From Bacillota bacterium (GTDB lineage Bacteria; Bacillota; Clostridia; Christensenellales; SZUA-584), in NCBI GenBank assembly GCA_023406895.1, contig JAEXTV010000034.1:1-64000 (forward strand): DNA of 64,000 bases, written 5' to 3'. Positions 50,344 to 59,449 of the stretch are shown piece after piece. Under the pieces are notes generated by a model, which worked only from the letters and a program-made list of their open reading frames with translations, ran no database searches and was not told the DNA's origin. Within the stretch, counting starts at the first letter, position 1; every line of letters starts with the position of its first letter. The position numbers and the translations under genes were made by a program.

Positions 50344-51420
50344 ATGAACGGTTATTCCGAGGAGGAAAAATACTGGATATGGCTCGCGTCGCTGGGGCTC
50401 GGGGCCAAGGCGACCTATCAGGCGCTGAGGCTTTGCGGCAGCGCGGCAGCTTTTTTCGATGCCGTGAAATGCGGGTCCGAAGCGATTGAAAAGCTGCCGT
50501 CTGAAACGCTGCAGCTTGCGCGCGCCGGATGCTCATCGCAGCACGCGGCGGAGGTGCTGGCGGAGCTTTCTTCCAAAGGCATAAGCGCGCTCACCAGGCT
50601 CAGTTCGGATTATCCCGCACGGCTCGCGGCCATTCCGTGGCCGCCGCCTGTGCTTTTTGTGAAGGGGCGGCTTACTGACATGCAGCGTGCCATTGGCATT
50701 GTGGGCACGCGCCGCTGCACACGGCGCGGCTTTGAATTCACGAGACGCCTCGCGGCAGAGCTTGATGGCATGTGCGTGGTTTCGGGGCTGGCACGCGGTA
50801 TTGATACAGCGGCGCACTTAGGCGCGCTCGACGCGGATGCGCCAACCATCGCAGTTTTAGGCTGCGGAGCCGACGTGATTTATCCGCCGGAGAACGCTGA
50901 GCTGTTTCACAGAATCGGCCAAAACGGCGCGGTGGTTTCCGAGCTGCCGCTCGGTACACAGCCGTATCTCGGGCATTTTCCTGTGCGCAACCGCATCATC
51001 GCGGGGCTTAGCCGCGGGCTGCTCGTGGTGGAATCGGAAATGAAGGGCGGCACGGCGATCACGGCGTCGCTTGGGGTGAAATACGGGCGCGATATGTTTG
51101 CGGTACCGGGGCTGCCGACTATGAGCATGGGGGAGTTGCCCAATTCGCTAATTGCGGCGGGGGCGATACCTGTTTCGAGCGCAGCGGACATCAAGAAATA
51201 TTACGGAGAAGGTATGCCGTCGGCAGACGAGGAAGAGGCTAAGCCCGTGATGGATTTGACTCAGGCAAAGATATACGAGCTGCTGCGGCGCGAGGATTTG
51301 AGCGCGGAAGGGCTTGCGGCGCTTTCGGGGCTCGAGCCGGGGGAACTCAGCATCGCGCTGACGATGATGGAGCTTTCGGGCATCATCCGGCGGCTGCCGG
51401 GCGGGAAGTACGGCGTGTGA
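50344..51420 (+). CDS. dprA: DNA-processing protein DprA/Smf
   Basis: 358 residues. A helical N-terminal domain (YWIWLASLGLGAKATYQALRL), then the Rossmann core with AIGIVGTRRCTRRGFEF, VVSGLARGIDTAAHLGAL, AVLGCGADVIYPPEN, RNRIIAGLSRGLLVVES and GGTAITASLGVKYGRDMFAVPG, and a C-terminal winged helix. It loads RecA on incoming single-stranded DNA. Start at 50344 after GGGGGG. With comM it indicates inherited competence genes. Confidence 0.95.
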   Translation: MNGYSEEEKYWIWLASLGLGAKATYQALRLCGSAAAFFDAVKCGSEAIEKLPSETLQLARAGCSSQHAAEVLAELSSKGISALTRLSSDYPARLAAIPWPPPVLFVKGRLTDMQRAIGIVGTRRCTRRGFEFTRRLAAELDGMCVVSGLARGIDTAAHLGALDADAPTIAVLGCGADVIYPPENAELFHRIGQNGAVVSELPLGTQPYLGHFPVRNRIIAGLSRGLLVVESEMKGGTAITASLGVKYGRDMFAVPGLPTMSMGELPNSLIAAGAIPVSSAADIKKYYGEGMPSADEEEAKPVMDLTQAKIYELLRREDLSAEGLAALSGLEPGELSIALTMMELSGIIRRLPGGKYGV

Positions 51421-51466
51421 GTGGCTGAACTGTATAAAGAACGATAATCAATTTGGAGTTTCTCAT

Positions 51467-52301
51467 ATGAAGAAGATCAGACTTATTTTTATTACATTAC
51501 TATGTGTCACTTTATTGAGTTCATGTGGTTATTTGCATAACAGGTTAACTGAAACAAACAGTAGTGATTCCGTAGTTGAAAACGCGTTAGAAAAACTGTT
51601 GAGTTGTGATAATTACAAATATGAGCATTATAGTGAGGTTAAGTTCATCAGTAATGGTGTTGCTGATGAATCTACAGCAACGTACGAAAGTGTCATTTTT
51701 CATAATCCTTATAAGAGCAGATCATTTGCATTATGGGACCCGAATGACAGGGGTATTGTTTCAGGGACTGGTTATGAAATCCAGAAGAATGGGCATATAG
51801 AGCAAAAAACAACTCATCAGCTTGAGAATGGTGACGAAATTAGAACGTGATCCAAAAGTACAAGAAGTCTATGAAGAGTTTTTTATCAGACAGATGAAAA
51901 ATTGTCTCGTTTCTGAACAACTCATTAAAGAAGATCCGAGTGTGAAAGATTTAAGGAAGTATAAGGTGGCTGTTTCTGCTTACCCGTTTATATGTTTTTT
52001 TGGATATGTAGCCGATAAAAGGGATCCTGCAACAAAGATATTTATGGAGGTGTTCGATACTTGTGAGGGGTTCGTCTATATTGATGGCAAAACGAACGAT
52101 ATCGTAAGTATCGCTTTTGACTTGTCGGGGAAAAAAGACTTATCTGAAAAAGTTAATGACAGAAAGATAAAAGAAGATGTTGTACATATTAGTATGAGCG
52201 AGTTCGATAAACTTAAGTTTTCTATTACAATTTCAAATATCAATGATGACAGCCCCGAAATAGAAGAGATTCGAAAGGAGATTGATAATGAAATGCGGTA
52301 A
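51467..52301 (+). pseudogene. Lipoprotein gene split by a frameshift
   Basis: The first frame (51467-51850) opens with a signal peptide and lipobox (LSSCGYLHN) and ends QLENGDEIRT. A second frame (from about 51822 to 52301) continues with LERDPKVQEVYEEFFIRQMK and ends EIRKEIDNEMR. The second lacks a ribosome site or good start; a one-base shift near 51830 would join them into about 277 residues. Real frameshift or sequencing error. No known family; AT-rich. Confidence 0.62.
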
Positions 52302-52384
52302 TGAATAGAAAAGGTTCAGGCATGAATGTAGCTAAAGCAAACAAATAGTTGATTAAACGGCTTCAAAGTGTTTATATTTCTCAT

Positions 52385-53809
52385 ATGAAGAATATTGGAA
52401 AAAATGTCTCCATAAAAAAGAATAAACGTTCCGGGCAATGCAGCGTGACGATCGTGTCCAAAGAATTCAAAAAAAAGCCCGGTTCTTTTCTCTTCCCGAG
52501 CCGCAGAGTGGTTCTGACAGTCGGCGGAATATCCTTGGCCGTATTGCTGGCTGTCGGTGCTGTGATTGTGGTACTGAATAGCAATTCTAAACAATCGGGA
52601 CAATCCGCTAAAATGGCGCAGGCACCGGCAGAACCCGCATCGGTCTCAATGATGTCAGCAATGGGGCAGCCGACGGAAAGCGCGTCCGGCACCGGGGAAG
52701 AGAATGTGCTGCCATCCGCGCAGATGAAAACAGAGCCCACCCTCAAGCTGCTGCCGGAATATGAGGCGCAAATCAGCCAATCTCTCATTGATTTGCGCGA
52801 AGCCCAGGATATGACACAAGAGGATACAACCGAGCCGTCGGAGGTTTTGCCCGGTTATATGGCTTTAAGCGAGGCGATTGATCAAATCAACGCCAAATTC
52901 AACGAACAGATAGACGCAAAGATCGAGTCAGTGAAAGCCAATGCCCTGTTTGATAATTTTCAAACGGAATACACGGGCGATGTGGAAGGCGACAGCAATA
53001 CCGTGAACAACTGGGCGGATGTGTTGGCCGTCTACGCCGTCACCACAAACACCGAACTGAAAGGGCTGACGGCCATACCTGAAACGGAAATGGCGCTGCT
53101 GGGAAGTATTTACGACAGCATGAACGTTGTTGAGGTGACAGCCAAGACCACGAAGCAGAAATTGCCGGCTACCAGCACAGAGGAGATCATGCCTGTCACA
53201 ACACTGACGGCGTGTGTAAACGCGGAAAGCCTGACATACGAAGAAGGCGCACAGACGCAGGCGTTTACCGACGAGCAAAAACAAAAGCTTGAAGAGCTGA
53301 TGTCGCCGGATTATTACGCGGTGTTTGCGCAGCTGCTGGGTATTGATTATTATGATGGTTTGGATGCCGACCAACTGACGGCGATTCTTTCGAATTTGGA
53401 TGAGGGCACCACGGGCGCGAACATTGTGCAGGCGGCGCTGACCCGGCTTGGCAACCCATATTCAAAGGGCAAACGCGGCACGGGATGTTATGTGGACTGT
53501 TCATATTTCGCCTTTTGGGCGTACGATCAAGCCGGCGTCGTGATTCCCACATCGTCGGTGGAACAGGCACGGTATTGCTACAACAATGGCTGCAAGGTGG
53601 AGCTTGAAAGCCTTCAGCCGGGTGATCTCATATTCTGGTCGAAACGCTGCCATTGCGGGCGTTGGCATGAGATTCATCATTCGGCGATATACCTCGGAGA
53701 CAACAAGGTGATTGAAGCCAGCTCGAGCCGGGGCCGCGTGGTGATTAGAGAGCTATGGGAAGGCGATGGCTGGAAGATATTTATGGGCGCGAGGCCTTAC
53801 GCGCATTAA
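52385..53809 (+). CDS. Membrane-anchored NlpC/P60 peptidoglycan hydrolase
   Basis: 474 residues: a basic cytoplasmic start, one membrane helix (about 41-64), a Ser/Ala/Gln-rich extracellular stretch of 250 residues, and a C-terminal NlpC/P60 domain with catalytic Cys372 (YVDCSYFAFWAYDQAG), His432 (HHSAIYLG), and QPGDLIFW. Such enzymes cut D-Glu-meso-DAP bonds. The start is uncertain: the ATG at 52385 lacks a good ribosome site, and the frame extends to a TTG at 52349. Confidence 0.85.
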   Translation: MKNIGKNVSIKKNKRSGQCSVTIVSKEFKKKPGSFLFPSRRVVLTVGGISLAVLLAVGAVIVVLNSNSKQSGQSAKMAQAPAEPASVSMMSAMGQPTESASGTGEENVLPSAQMKTEPTLKLLPEYEAQISQSLIDLREAQDMTQEDTTEPSEVLPGYMALSEAIDQINAKFNEQIDAKIESVKANALFDNFQTEYTGDVEGDSNTVNNWADVLAVYAVTTNTELKGLTAIPETEMALLGSIYDSMNVVEVTAKTTKQKLPATSTEEIMPVTTLTACVNAESLTYEEGAQTQAFTDEQKQKLEELMSPDYYAVFAQLLGIDYYDGLDADQLTAILSNLDEGTTGANIVQAALTRLGNPYSKGKRGTGCYVDCSYFAFWAYDQAGVVIPTSSVEQARYCYNNGCKVELESLQPGDLIFWSKRCHCGRWHEIHHSAIYLGDNKVIEASSSRGRVVIRELWEGDGWKIFMGARPYAH

Positions 53810-53845
53810 GACAAGTACATAAACATCGAACCGATAAGAAACAAT

Positions 53846-53894
53846 AAGCGCGTTCGTTTTGCTTAATTAAGGCAATACGAATGCGCTTTTTCGA
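53846..53894 (+). terminator. Terminator of the NlpC/P60 gene
   Basis: AAGCGCGTTCGTTTTGC pairs with GGCAATACGAATGCGCTT (with mismatches), followed by a T run. Confidence 0.7.
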
Positions 53895-53945
53895 TTTTTC
53901 ATGATCGGGGATAGCCCTATCCCCATTCTATTCAATCAATAATTT

Positions 53946-54175
53946 CTATGGCCTTTCAACGATCTCAGCTTTATCAAACAGTGAGTTCAGATACCCCTCA
54001 TTCATTTCATTACTTTTCCCATTAAGGCTTCATATTCCGGTGCATTTGAGCCATCATATTCGACTATATCACCGTAATCCAATCCATCGAATAGACAGGA
54101 TGATAAAGAAGAATACATCTGATCAGTATTAAAAAACGGTATGCAAACGTTATTTTCACCATGTTGCATTGTCAT
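53946..54175 (-). pseudogene. Small minus-strand relic ORF
   Basis: A frame from the ATG at 54175 gives 57 residues (VCIPFFNTDQMYSSLSSCLF; IVEYDGSNAPEYEALMGKVM). It stops at 54002, but an overlapping frame continues as NEGYLNSLFDKAEIVERP to 53946. A one-base shift would join them. There is no ribosome site. It looks like the end of a lost gene; no family recognised. Confidence 0.35.
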
Positions 54176-54360
54176 TGAACGTTGTTGTTCTTATACATAC
54201 AATAATTTGTTTAAGCACTAATCCGCCAAATTGGTAGAAAAACAATAAAGAACATATTGAGGTATATAATGACGTTAAATACTTGATAAAATAAACAGTG
54301 ATTGCTATAATCATTTATAAGATGACAATAATGTAGATTAATTATATGAGAAGGTATTTA

Positions 54361-55503
54361 ATGGGAGTTTCGTTTGCATTGCTTGCATACAAAGAAGAAG
54401 AGAATCTGAAGGTTCTATTACCGAAAATTAGAAAAGCAGCTGAAGAAATCGGAGAACAATTTGAAATAATCGTTGTCGATACACAGAAGCCTTTAGACAA
54501 TACGATTGAAGTATGTCGAGCTAATGGGGCTATATACATAAATCAAGAGGAACCCTATTTCGGAGGCGCGCTCAAAACGGCAATTAAGTATGCATCAATG
54601 GATAAATTCATGATTATGGATAGCGACGGGTCGCACGATCCATCTATGATCCCTGCAATTTATGCAAAATTCATGGAAGGCGCTGACATTGTTATTGGGT
54701 CAAGATATGTCAAAGGGGGCATATCTAATGATTCCATTGCTTCGAAGTTCATGTCGAAAATTCTGAATACTTTTTTTCGGATTGCTATTGGTATAAAAGC
54801 AAAGGATATATCGACTGATTTTCGGATGTATCATACAGAGCAAATTAAGAATGTTGAGTTACATTGCGAAAATTACGATGTATTGCAGGAAATTCTATTA
54901 AAATTGAAAATCAACAAAAAGAATCTCAACATTCAAGAAGTGCCCATAGAATTTAATAAAAGAATGTTTGGGGAGTCAAAGCGATCACTATTAAAATTTA
55001 TATTCAGCTATATTAAAACAATTGTTAAATTGATTGCTTTGCGCATTGTCAGTAATAAAGATAAAGATATGGTTAAATCCGAAAAGCAAGCTGGACTTGT
55101 AACAAATATTATTTTATATGGAATTATCGGTGTCATTGCCGCCTTGGTCGATTTCGGCGTTTTTAGTCTTTTTAATATTTTCACAAAAGCATCCTTGCCC
55201 GAATTTGCTAATATATGCGGTGCTGTATTGGGCTTCTTTGTCAGTTTTTCTCTAAATACATTTTTTAATTTTGAAAAAAGAGACAGACTGATTTATCGAT
55301 TTGTGTCATATGGGCTAATCTGTTTATTTGGTGCATTTATCACGACTCTTACCATTCATTTATTTAAGGATGCAATGGATTTGTCGTTGTTAAAAATATT
55401 GTGCATTATTGGTATATCAATAATTCAGTTTATACTCAACAAATTTATAACTTATTCGGATAAGAAGAGAGATACTGTATGTCAGACAAGCAAAACTATT
55501 TAA
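54361..55503 (+). CDS. GT2 glycosyltransferase fused to GtrA-like domain
   Basis: 380 residues. The GT2/DPM1-type catalytic part (FALLAYKEEENLKVLLPKI; FIMIMDSDGSHDP with the DSDGSH motif; GSRYVKGG) spans about 1-225. The C-terminal part (about 240-370) has four membrane helices of GtrA type (IILYGIIGVIAALVDFGVFSLFNIF; LNKFITYSDKK). It would make and translocate a polyprenyl-phosphate sugar. Start at 54361, after AGAAGG; an upstream ATG at 54346 lacks a site. AT-rich, overlaps the next gene by 25 nt. Confidence 0.87.
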   Translation: MGVSFALLAYKEEENLKVLLPKIRKAAEEIGEQFEIIVVDTQKPLDNTIEVCRANGAIYINQEEPYFGGALKTAIKYASMDKFMIMDSDGSHDPSMIPAIYAKFMEGADIVIGSRYVKGGISNDSIASKFMSKILNTFFRIAIGIKAKDISTDFRMYHTEQIKNVELHCENYDVLQEILLKLKINKKNLNIQEVPIEFNKRMFGESKRSLLKFIFSYIKTIVKLIALRIVSNKDKDMVKSEKQAGLVTNIILYGIIGVIAALVDFGVFSLFNIFTKASLPEFANICGAVLGFFVSFSLNTFFNFEKRDRLIYRFVSYGLICLFGAFITTLTIHLFKDAMDLSLLKILCIIGISIIQFILNKFITYSDKKRDTVCQTSKTI

Positions 55504-56720
55504 CAAACCATAAATTCTATGTGATTGCATTTATTGCAATAATGGCAATTTTATTTTCCATGTGGCTGATAGGCTTCACATCCGATTTTAAAGGTGAGCA
55601 AGCCAACGTGTTTTTTCAAAAAACGTATAATTATAACGCGGATTTTTATAATGTGGCTGAATATTCAACCAGTCCCAATCCCTATATTGGAGAATCCCCA
55701 GAAAAGGCATATCTGCCATTAAGCTATATTTTGATGCGGCTCTTCTCAAACATGGCAGACTATAAAAATCTGGGTCCTTTCGAAGCTGGTCTGTCTTCAA
55801 TTTCTCTTACAACATCCACATTCTTTATTTTTTTGGTTTGTGCAATTATATTTTTGCAATTATATGAACAAAAAACCGGAACAAAAGCGACAAAATTTTT
55901 CACTGCTTTAAGTATTATCTTGTCAGGTGCATTTTTAAGAGCCTTTGAACGCGGCAATATTATCTTGCTGGCTATCGTCTGCGTGATATTCTTTATTATG
56001 AATTATAAGAGCGAAAAAAAAGTATTGAAAGAGCTATCTTTTATTTCACTTGCCATAGCTGTTGCTCTAAAAGGTTATCCTGCAATCCTTGGAATACTGC
56101 TTCTGTATGAAAAAAGATGGATGGAAGCTGCGCGTCTTGTTCTTTATGGTCTTTTATTTATATTCGTACCGTTTCTTTTTATTGAGGGCGGTTTCTCCAA
56201 TATTCCATTATTACTTAATAATATGAAGTTGAACTCAGAGCAATACAGCCATATGATTGAAGGTTGGCGTTTTGGCTTGCGCTATTTATTGGTTCTCATT
56301 TATCCTGAGTTGAATAACAACGTTTATGATATAGCAAAGATTATTACATATGTATTCTTCGTATTGTCCTTAATCGTTGCCCCTTTTTTAAAAACAAAAT
56401 GGAAAAAATATGCCGTGCTGCTAAGCCCGATCATATTAATGCCAGAGAACAGCGGCGGATACTGTATTCTGTATATATTACCCTTCTTCGTTATGTTTTT
56501 AAATGAAGAGAAGCATAATAAAAGCGATATTATTTATTTATTTCTTTTTATACTGATTTTCAATCCATATCAAATTCCTTTTTTATCTGGTTATTCGCCC
56601 AACGCATGCGTTTGTGTCATTTGGCTTTGGTTGCTTGGCGAAGGCGTGGTGAATGTCATCAAACATCGAATTAAAAAGCCCAAATCGCTTGAAATTGATA
56701 GCGTTGAAAAAAGTATGTGA
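55479..56720 (+). CDS. GT87-type (DUF2029) membrane glycosyltransferase
   Basis: 413 residues, about ten membrane helices. YNYNADFYNVAEYSTSPNPYIGESPEKAYLPLSYILMRLF fits the first outer loop of GT-C enzymes of the GT87 group; LRAFERGNIILLAIVCVIFFI is the typical GNI motif. Probably uses the lipid sugar made by the preceding GT2-GtrA protein to decorate a surface polymer. AT-rich relative to the flanking comM/dprA and topA genes, suggesting joint transfer. Confidence 0.82.
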   Translation: MSDKQNYLTNHKFYVIAFIAIMAILFSMWLIGFTSDFKGEQANVFFQKTYNYNADFYNVAEYSTSPNPYIGESPEKAYLPLSYILMRLFSNMADYKNLGPFEAGLSSISLTTSTFFIFLVCAIIFLQLYEQKTGTKATKFFTALSIILSGAFLRAFERGNIILLAIVCVIFFIMNYKSEKKVLKELSFISLAIAVALKGYPAILGILLLYEKRWMEAARLVLYGLLFIFVPFLFIEGGFSNIPLLLNNMKLNSEQYSHMIEGWRFGLRYLLVLIYPELNNNVYDIAKIITYVFFVLSLIVAPFLKTKWKKYAVLLSPIILMPENSGGYCILYILPFFVMFLNEEKHNKSDIIYLFLFILIFNPYQIPFLSGYSPNACVCVIWLWLLGEGVVNVIKHRIKKPKSLEIDSVEKSM

Positions 56721-57238
56721 AGCAATCCTTGTACATGGCGGCATCAGTGTAAAAACATAAAACGAATTTTAATCGACGCTTAAGTTTTAGTGCTTGTTAT
56801 ATGTCTCCGTTATACAAAAATATAATGAAGGTTTCCGTTTGCGTACGCGGGAAAGGGTTCTGTATAACTCGTTTGCCGCTTCTCGTGTTAAAACTCAACG
56901 TATCATGTAGATGAGGTCACAACCCAAATAGAGGAAGTTGCGCTTGCTTTTTTTTTCAACCGAATATATAATCTGCACTTAAAGGGCTACTATGTGTTGA
57001 AACGGCGGCTCGCCGCATAAAATACCACAAGAAAAGGCATGCACACATGTCTCGGGTTGCTGACAAGGATTCTCGTGCCACTTGAGGCGCGCGTCAGCGG
57101 CAAAGAAATCTCATGATGATTGGGTTATACCATGGGATGTTCACGTCGCTTCGCTCCTTAACATGACAGACAGAATTTTTATCAGCCGAGATAGATCCGC
57201 TTGTCTTTGACTGTGAAACAAACTGCATGGAGTAAAAG
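56721..57238. other. Intergenic region before topA
   Basis: No gene is supported. It holds a copy of the CATGTT/AGGAGCGAAGCGAC type repeat in reverse orientation (57136-57169, GTCGCTTCGCTCC), and AT-rich stretches near 56810-56960. The topA promoter was not identified. Confidence 0.45.
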
Positions 57239-59449
57239 ATGCAAAAGAGTACCGCAAAAAAAGCTTCAAAACCGGCAGCAAAGAAAACATCAAAACCGGC
57301 GGCAAAGAATGCTTCGAAACCGGCGGCAAAGAAAACATCAAAACCGGCGGCAAAGAGAAACTATGATCTTGTGATTGTGGAGTCGCCCGCAAAGGCCAAA
57401 ACAATCAGCCAGTTTCTTGGCACCGGCTATAAGGTGCAGGCGAGCGGCGGCCACGTGAGGGACCTCCCCAAAAGCACGCTGGGCGTGGATATCGACAACG
57501 ATTTTGAGCCTAAGTACATTCAGATACGCGGCAAAAAAGACATCATCTCATCGATGAAAGCGGGCGCCTCGGGCGCGCGCAACATCTTCCTCGCAACCGA
57601 CCCTGACCGCGAAGGCGAAGCGATTTCCTGGCATATCGCCAATATGCTCGGCGTGGATACGGGCGAAGTCAGCCGTATCGAATTTAACGAAATCACCAAA
57701 AGCGCGGTGACCAGCGCGATACAGCATCCAAGAAAAATCAACATCGATCTTGTGGACGCGCAGCAGGCGCGGCGCGTGCTCGACAGGCTCGTGGGCTATA
57801 AATTAAGCCCGCTGCTTTGGCGTAAGGTGAAAAAGGGTTTATCGGCAGGCCGCGTACAGTCTGTGGCGGTGCGCATCATCTGCGACCGCGAGGAAGAAAT
57901 AACGGCGTTCGTGCCGGAGGAATTCTGGACGATCACCGCAAAGCTTTCCGACAGCGGAAAAACGAACGAATTTGAAGCCAGATTCTTCGGGCGCAGCGGC
58001 GAGAAGCAAAAGCTCGAGAGCAAGGCGGATTCTGATAAGGTGCTGGCCGATATCCAAGGTAAGGATTTCATCATCAGCAGCATCAAAAAAGGCGAAAAGA
58101 AGAAAAACGCGGCGCCTCCGTTTACCACCAGCTATCTGCAGCAGGCGGCATCGAGCGCCCTCGGGTTTACAGCCAAACGCACAATGCTTGTGGCGCAGCA
58201 GCTTTACGAAGGCGTTGAGATCGGCAGCGGCGGGCCCATAGGCCTTGTCACTTACATTCGTACCGATTCGACGCGCGTTTCGGAAGAAGCGCTTACCGCT
58301 GTACGCGAACACATTGAGGCGGAATACGGCAAAGACTATCTGCCCGAAAAGCCCAACTATTATAAGAAGTCGAGCAAGGCGCAGGACGCGCACGAGGCGA
58401 TCCGCCCGTCGCATATGGAGCTGTCGCCCGAATCGCTTAAAAATTCTCTTTCCAAGGATCAATACCGGCTTTACAAACTGATTTACAACCGCTTTGTGGC
58501 GAGCCAGATGACACCCTCCGTGTCGGAAACCATGCAGGTGACACTGGATGCAGGCGAATGCACTTTTAAAGCCAGCGGCTCGCGCCTGCTATTTAAAGGC
58601 TATACGGTGATTTATAACACCGAAGAGGACGAGACCAAAGACATGCTGCTGCCGGCGCTGTTTGAAGGCGAAAACTGCCCGCTTAAGAGCATCACGCCCA
58701 AGCAGAATTTCACACAGCCGCCGAGCCGCTACACCGAAGCGACGCTTGTGCGCGCGCTCGAAGAAAAGGGCATCGGCAGGCCGAGCACCTACGCGCCGAT
58801 TATATCGACGATACAGGAACGGCGATACATCGAGAAGGACGGCAAAGCATTAAAGCCCACCGAGCTCGGTGTGATCGTCAACAATCTGATGAAACAAAAC
58901 TTTTCCGATATCGTGGATGTTGAGTTCACCGCAGACCTCGAAAACAAGCTGGACGATATCGAAAACGGCGGCAAGCAGTGGAAAAAGCTGCTGCGCGACT
59001 TTTACGAACCGTTTGAAAAGACGCTCGAGCAGGCCGATAAGACCGTAGAACGCGTGGAGCTTCCTGTGAAGGAGTCCGACGTCGTCTGCGAAAAATGCGG
59101 CCGGACAATGGTTTACAAGGATGGGCGTTTCGGGCAGTTTCTGGCGTGTCCGGGGTATCCCGAGTGCAGAAATACCAAACCCGTTGTGAAATATATTGAA
59201 ACCCCCTGCCCCAAATGCGGCAAACGCATCGTTGAAAAACGTTCCGCCAAAACGAGAAAGACGTTCTACGGGTGTGAGGGGTATCCGGAATGTGATTTTG
59301 TATCATGGGATATGCCGATTGCCGACAAATGCGAGGCATGCGGGTCCATGATGGTGCTGCGGCGGCTTTCGGGAGGCAGCAGCTACAAAAAATGCTCGAA
59401 TCCGGATTGCGTAAAAAATCAGCGGAAGAAGGCCGATGGCGCAGAATAG
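57239..59449 (+). CDS. topA: DNA topoisomerase I with repetitive Lys/Ala-rich N-tail
   Basis: 736 residues. A tail of about 40 residues made of near-repeats (ASKPAAKKTSKPAAK) precedes the usual TOPRIM start YDLVIVESPAKAKTI (about 44). DPDREGEAISWHI supplies metal ligands and Y339 (GLVTYIRTDSTRVS) is the catalytic tyrosine. Three C-terminal zinc ribbons follow (CEKCGRTM..., CPKCGKRI..., CEACGSMM...). Relaxes negative supercoils. The tail is encoded by 27-nt DNA repeats and is not part of the usual enzyme. Overlaps trmFO by 14 nt. Confidence 0.97.
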   Translation: MQKSTAKKASKPAAKKTSKPAAKNASKPAAKKTSKPAAKRNYDLVIVESPAKAKTISQFLGTGYKVQASGGHVRDLPKSTLGVDIDNDFEPKYIQIRGKKDIISSMKAGASGARNIFLATDPDREGEAISWHIANMLGVDTGEVSRIEFNEITKSAVTSAIQHPRKINIDLVDAQQARRVLDRLVGYKLSPLLWRKVKKGLSAGRVQSVAVRIICDREEEITAFVPEEFWTITAKLSDSGKTNEFEARFFGRSGEKQKLESKADSDKVLADIQGKDFIISSIKKGEKKKNAAPPFTTSYLQQAASSALGFTAKRTMLVAQQLYEGVEIGSGGPIGLVTYIRTDSTRVSEEALTAVREHIEAEYGKDYLPEKPNYYKKSSKAQDAHEAIRPSHMELSPESLKNSLSKDQYRLYKLIYNRFVASQMTPSVSETMQVTLDAGECTFKASGSRLLFKGYTVIYNTEEDETKDMLLPALFEGENCPLKSITPKQNFTQPPSRYTEATLVRALEEKGIGRPSTYAPIISTIQERRYIEKDGKALKPTELGVIVNNLMKQNFSDIVDVEFTADLENKLDDIENGGKQWKKLLRDFYEPFEKTLEQADKTVERVELPVKESDVVCEKCGRTMVYKDGRFGQFLACPGYPECRNTKPVVKYIETPCPKCGKRIVEKRSAKTRKTFYGCEGYPECDFVSWDMPIADKCEACGSMMVLRRLSGGSSYKKCSNPDCVKNQRKKADGAE

